DNA of 64,000 nt from Stenopsyche tienmushanensis (taxonomy: Eukaryota > Arthropoda > Insecta > Trichoptera > Stenopsychidae), in the NCBI GenBank assembly GCA_008973525.1, contig WACJ01000307.1:327591-391590 (forward strand), in the 5' to 3' direction. Of this stretch, positions 63,721-64,000 are shown piece after piece. Position numbers and translations under genes: made by a program. The first letter of the stretch is position 1. Each line of letters opens with the position of its first letter. The notes under the pieces are model-generated. The model saw only the letters and a program-made list of their open reading frames with translations. It had not been told where the DNA came from and searched no databases.

Positions 63721-64000
63721 TAGTGAGAATTAAATAATAATTTCATAAATGACGTCGACTAAGTCGGCGTAGGCTTGAGAGGTTCTTAGATTAGTATACG
63801 TTTTTTCAATTAAGTAAAGCATTCGGATTCTGGTGGGAACTAAACAATTTCATAAATGACGTCGACGAAGTCCTCGTAGGCTTAAAGGTTCTTAGGTTAA
63901 GTTAGGTTCTCCGATGCAATAAAGCATTCTGGTGGGAACTTAATAAATTCATAATTTACGTCGACGAAGTCGGCAAAGGCTGACAAGGTTCGCGGGTGGT
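63721..64000 (+). repeat. Tandem repeat, about 99-107 bp unit, three copies
   Basis: ACGTCGACKAAGTC recurs at 63752, 63859 and 63958, each preceded by AATTTCATAAATG or a similar sequence, and followed by GTAGGCTT-like and GAGGTTCTTAG-like blocks. GGTGGGAACT marks the start of units 2 and 3. The array may continue past the window. Confidence 0.75.

Overview
The window is nuclear DNA from an arthropod, most likely an insect. Its genes are split by spliceosomal introns, there are no operons, and the non-coding DNA is AT-rich and full of decayed transposons. The proteins are metazoan families, including a FADD-type adaptor with insect-like features. I cannot fix the order from sequence alone.

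I rebuilt nine protein-coding genes exon by exon, checking splice sites, phases and family alignment. From left to right they are: a PPP6R/SAPS-domain phosphatase-6 regulatory subunit (-, 3' end off the window, 401-5537); a glutaminase (+, 6071-10086) with a second candidate first exon; mitochondrial ribosomal protein MRPS28 (+, 11295-11806); an ANKRD49-like ankyrin protein (+, 12200-12976); WDR83/MORG1 (-, 12983-16679); a FADD-like death-domain adaptor (+, 17320-17972); GOLPH3 (-, 26383-30555); and a bubblegum-type very-long-chain acyl-CoA synthetase, ACSBG (+, about 40522-43715). The ninth is a degenerate histone H2A with a canonical histone 3' stem-loop (+, 62057-62462), facing a second H2A remnant tail to tail.

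Layout: 1-17.9 kb is gene-dense, with two divergent pairs (PPP6R/GLS and WDR83/FADD) and one convergent pair whose stop codons are 6 bp apart. 18-26.3 kb is an AT-rich stretch with no genes. 30.6-40.2 kb is intergenic, with a CpG/TCGA-rich second half and no recognisable gene. 43.8-62 kb is a graveyard of transposons: hAT, Tigger/pogo-like, TTAA-target MITEs, a Jockey-like LINE, RTE-like 3' ends, and nested insertions. 62-64 kb holds histone remnants and a roughly 100-bp tandem repeat.

Base composition switches sharply. The blocks at about 4.9-13.4 kb and 29.4-44.2 kb are GC/CpG-rich with short introns, and the rest is AT-rich. Three genes straddle the boundaries, so exons of one gene differ in codon usage. 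No gene cluster or obviously new molecular system is present. The most checkable novelties are the glutaminase alternative first exon, two GC-AG introns sharing the same donor hexamer, the overlapping 3' ends of ANKRD49 and WDR83, a family of TTAA-flanked MITEs, the tail-to-tail H2A remnants, and a decayed immunoglobulin-domain fragment.
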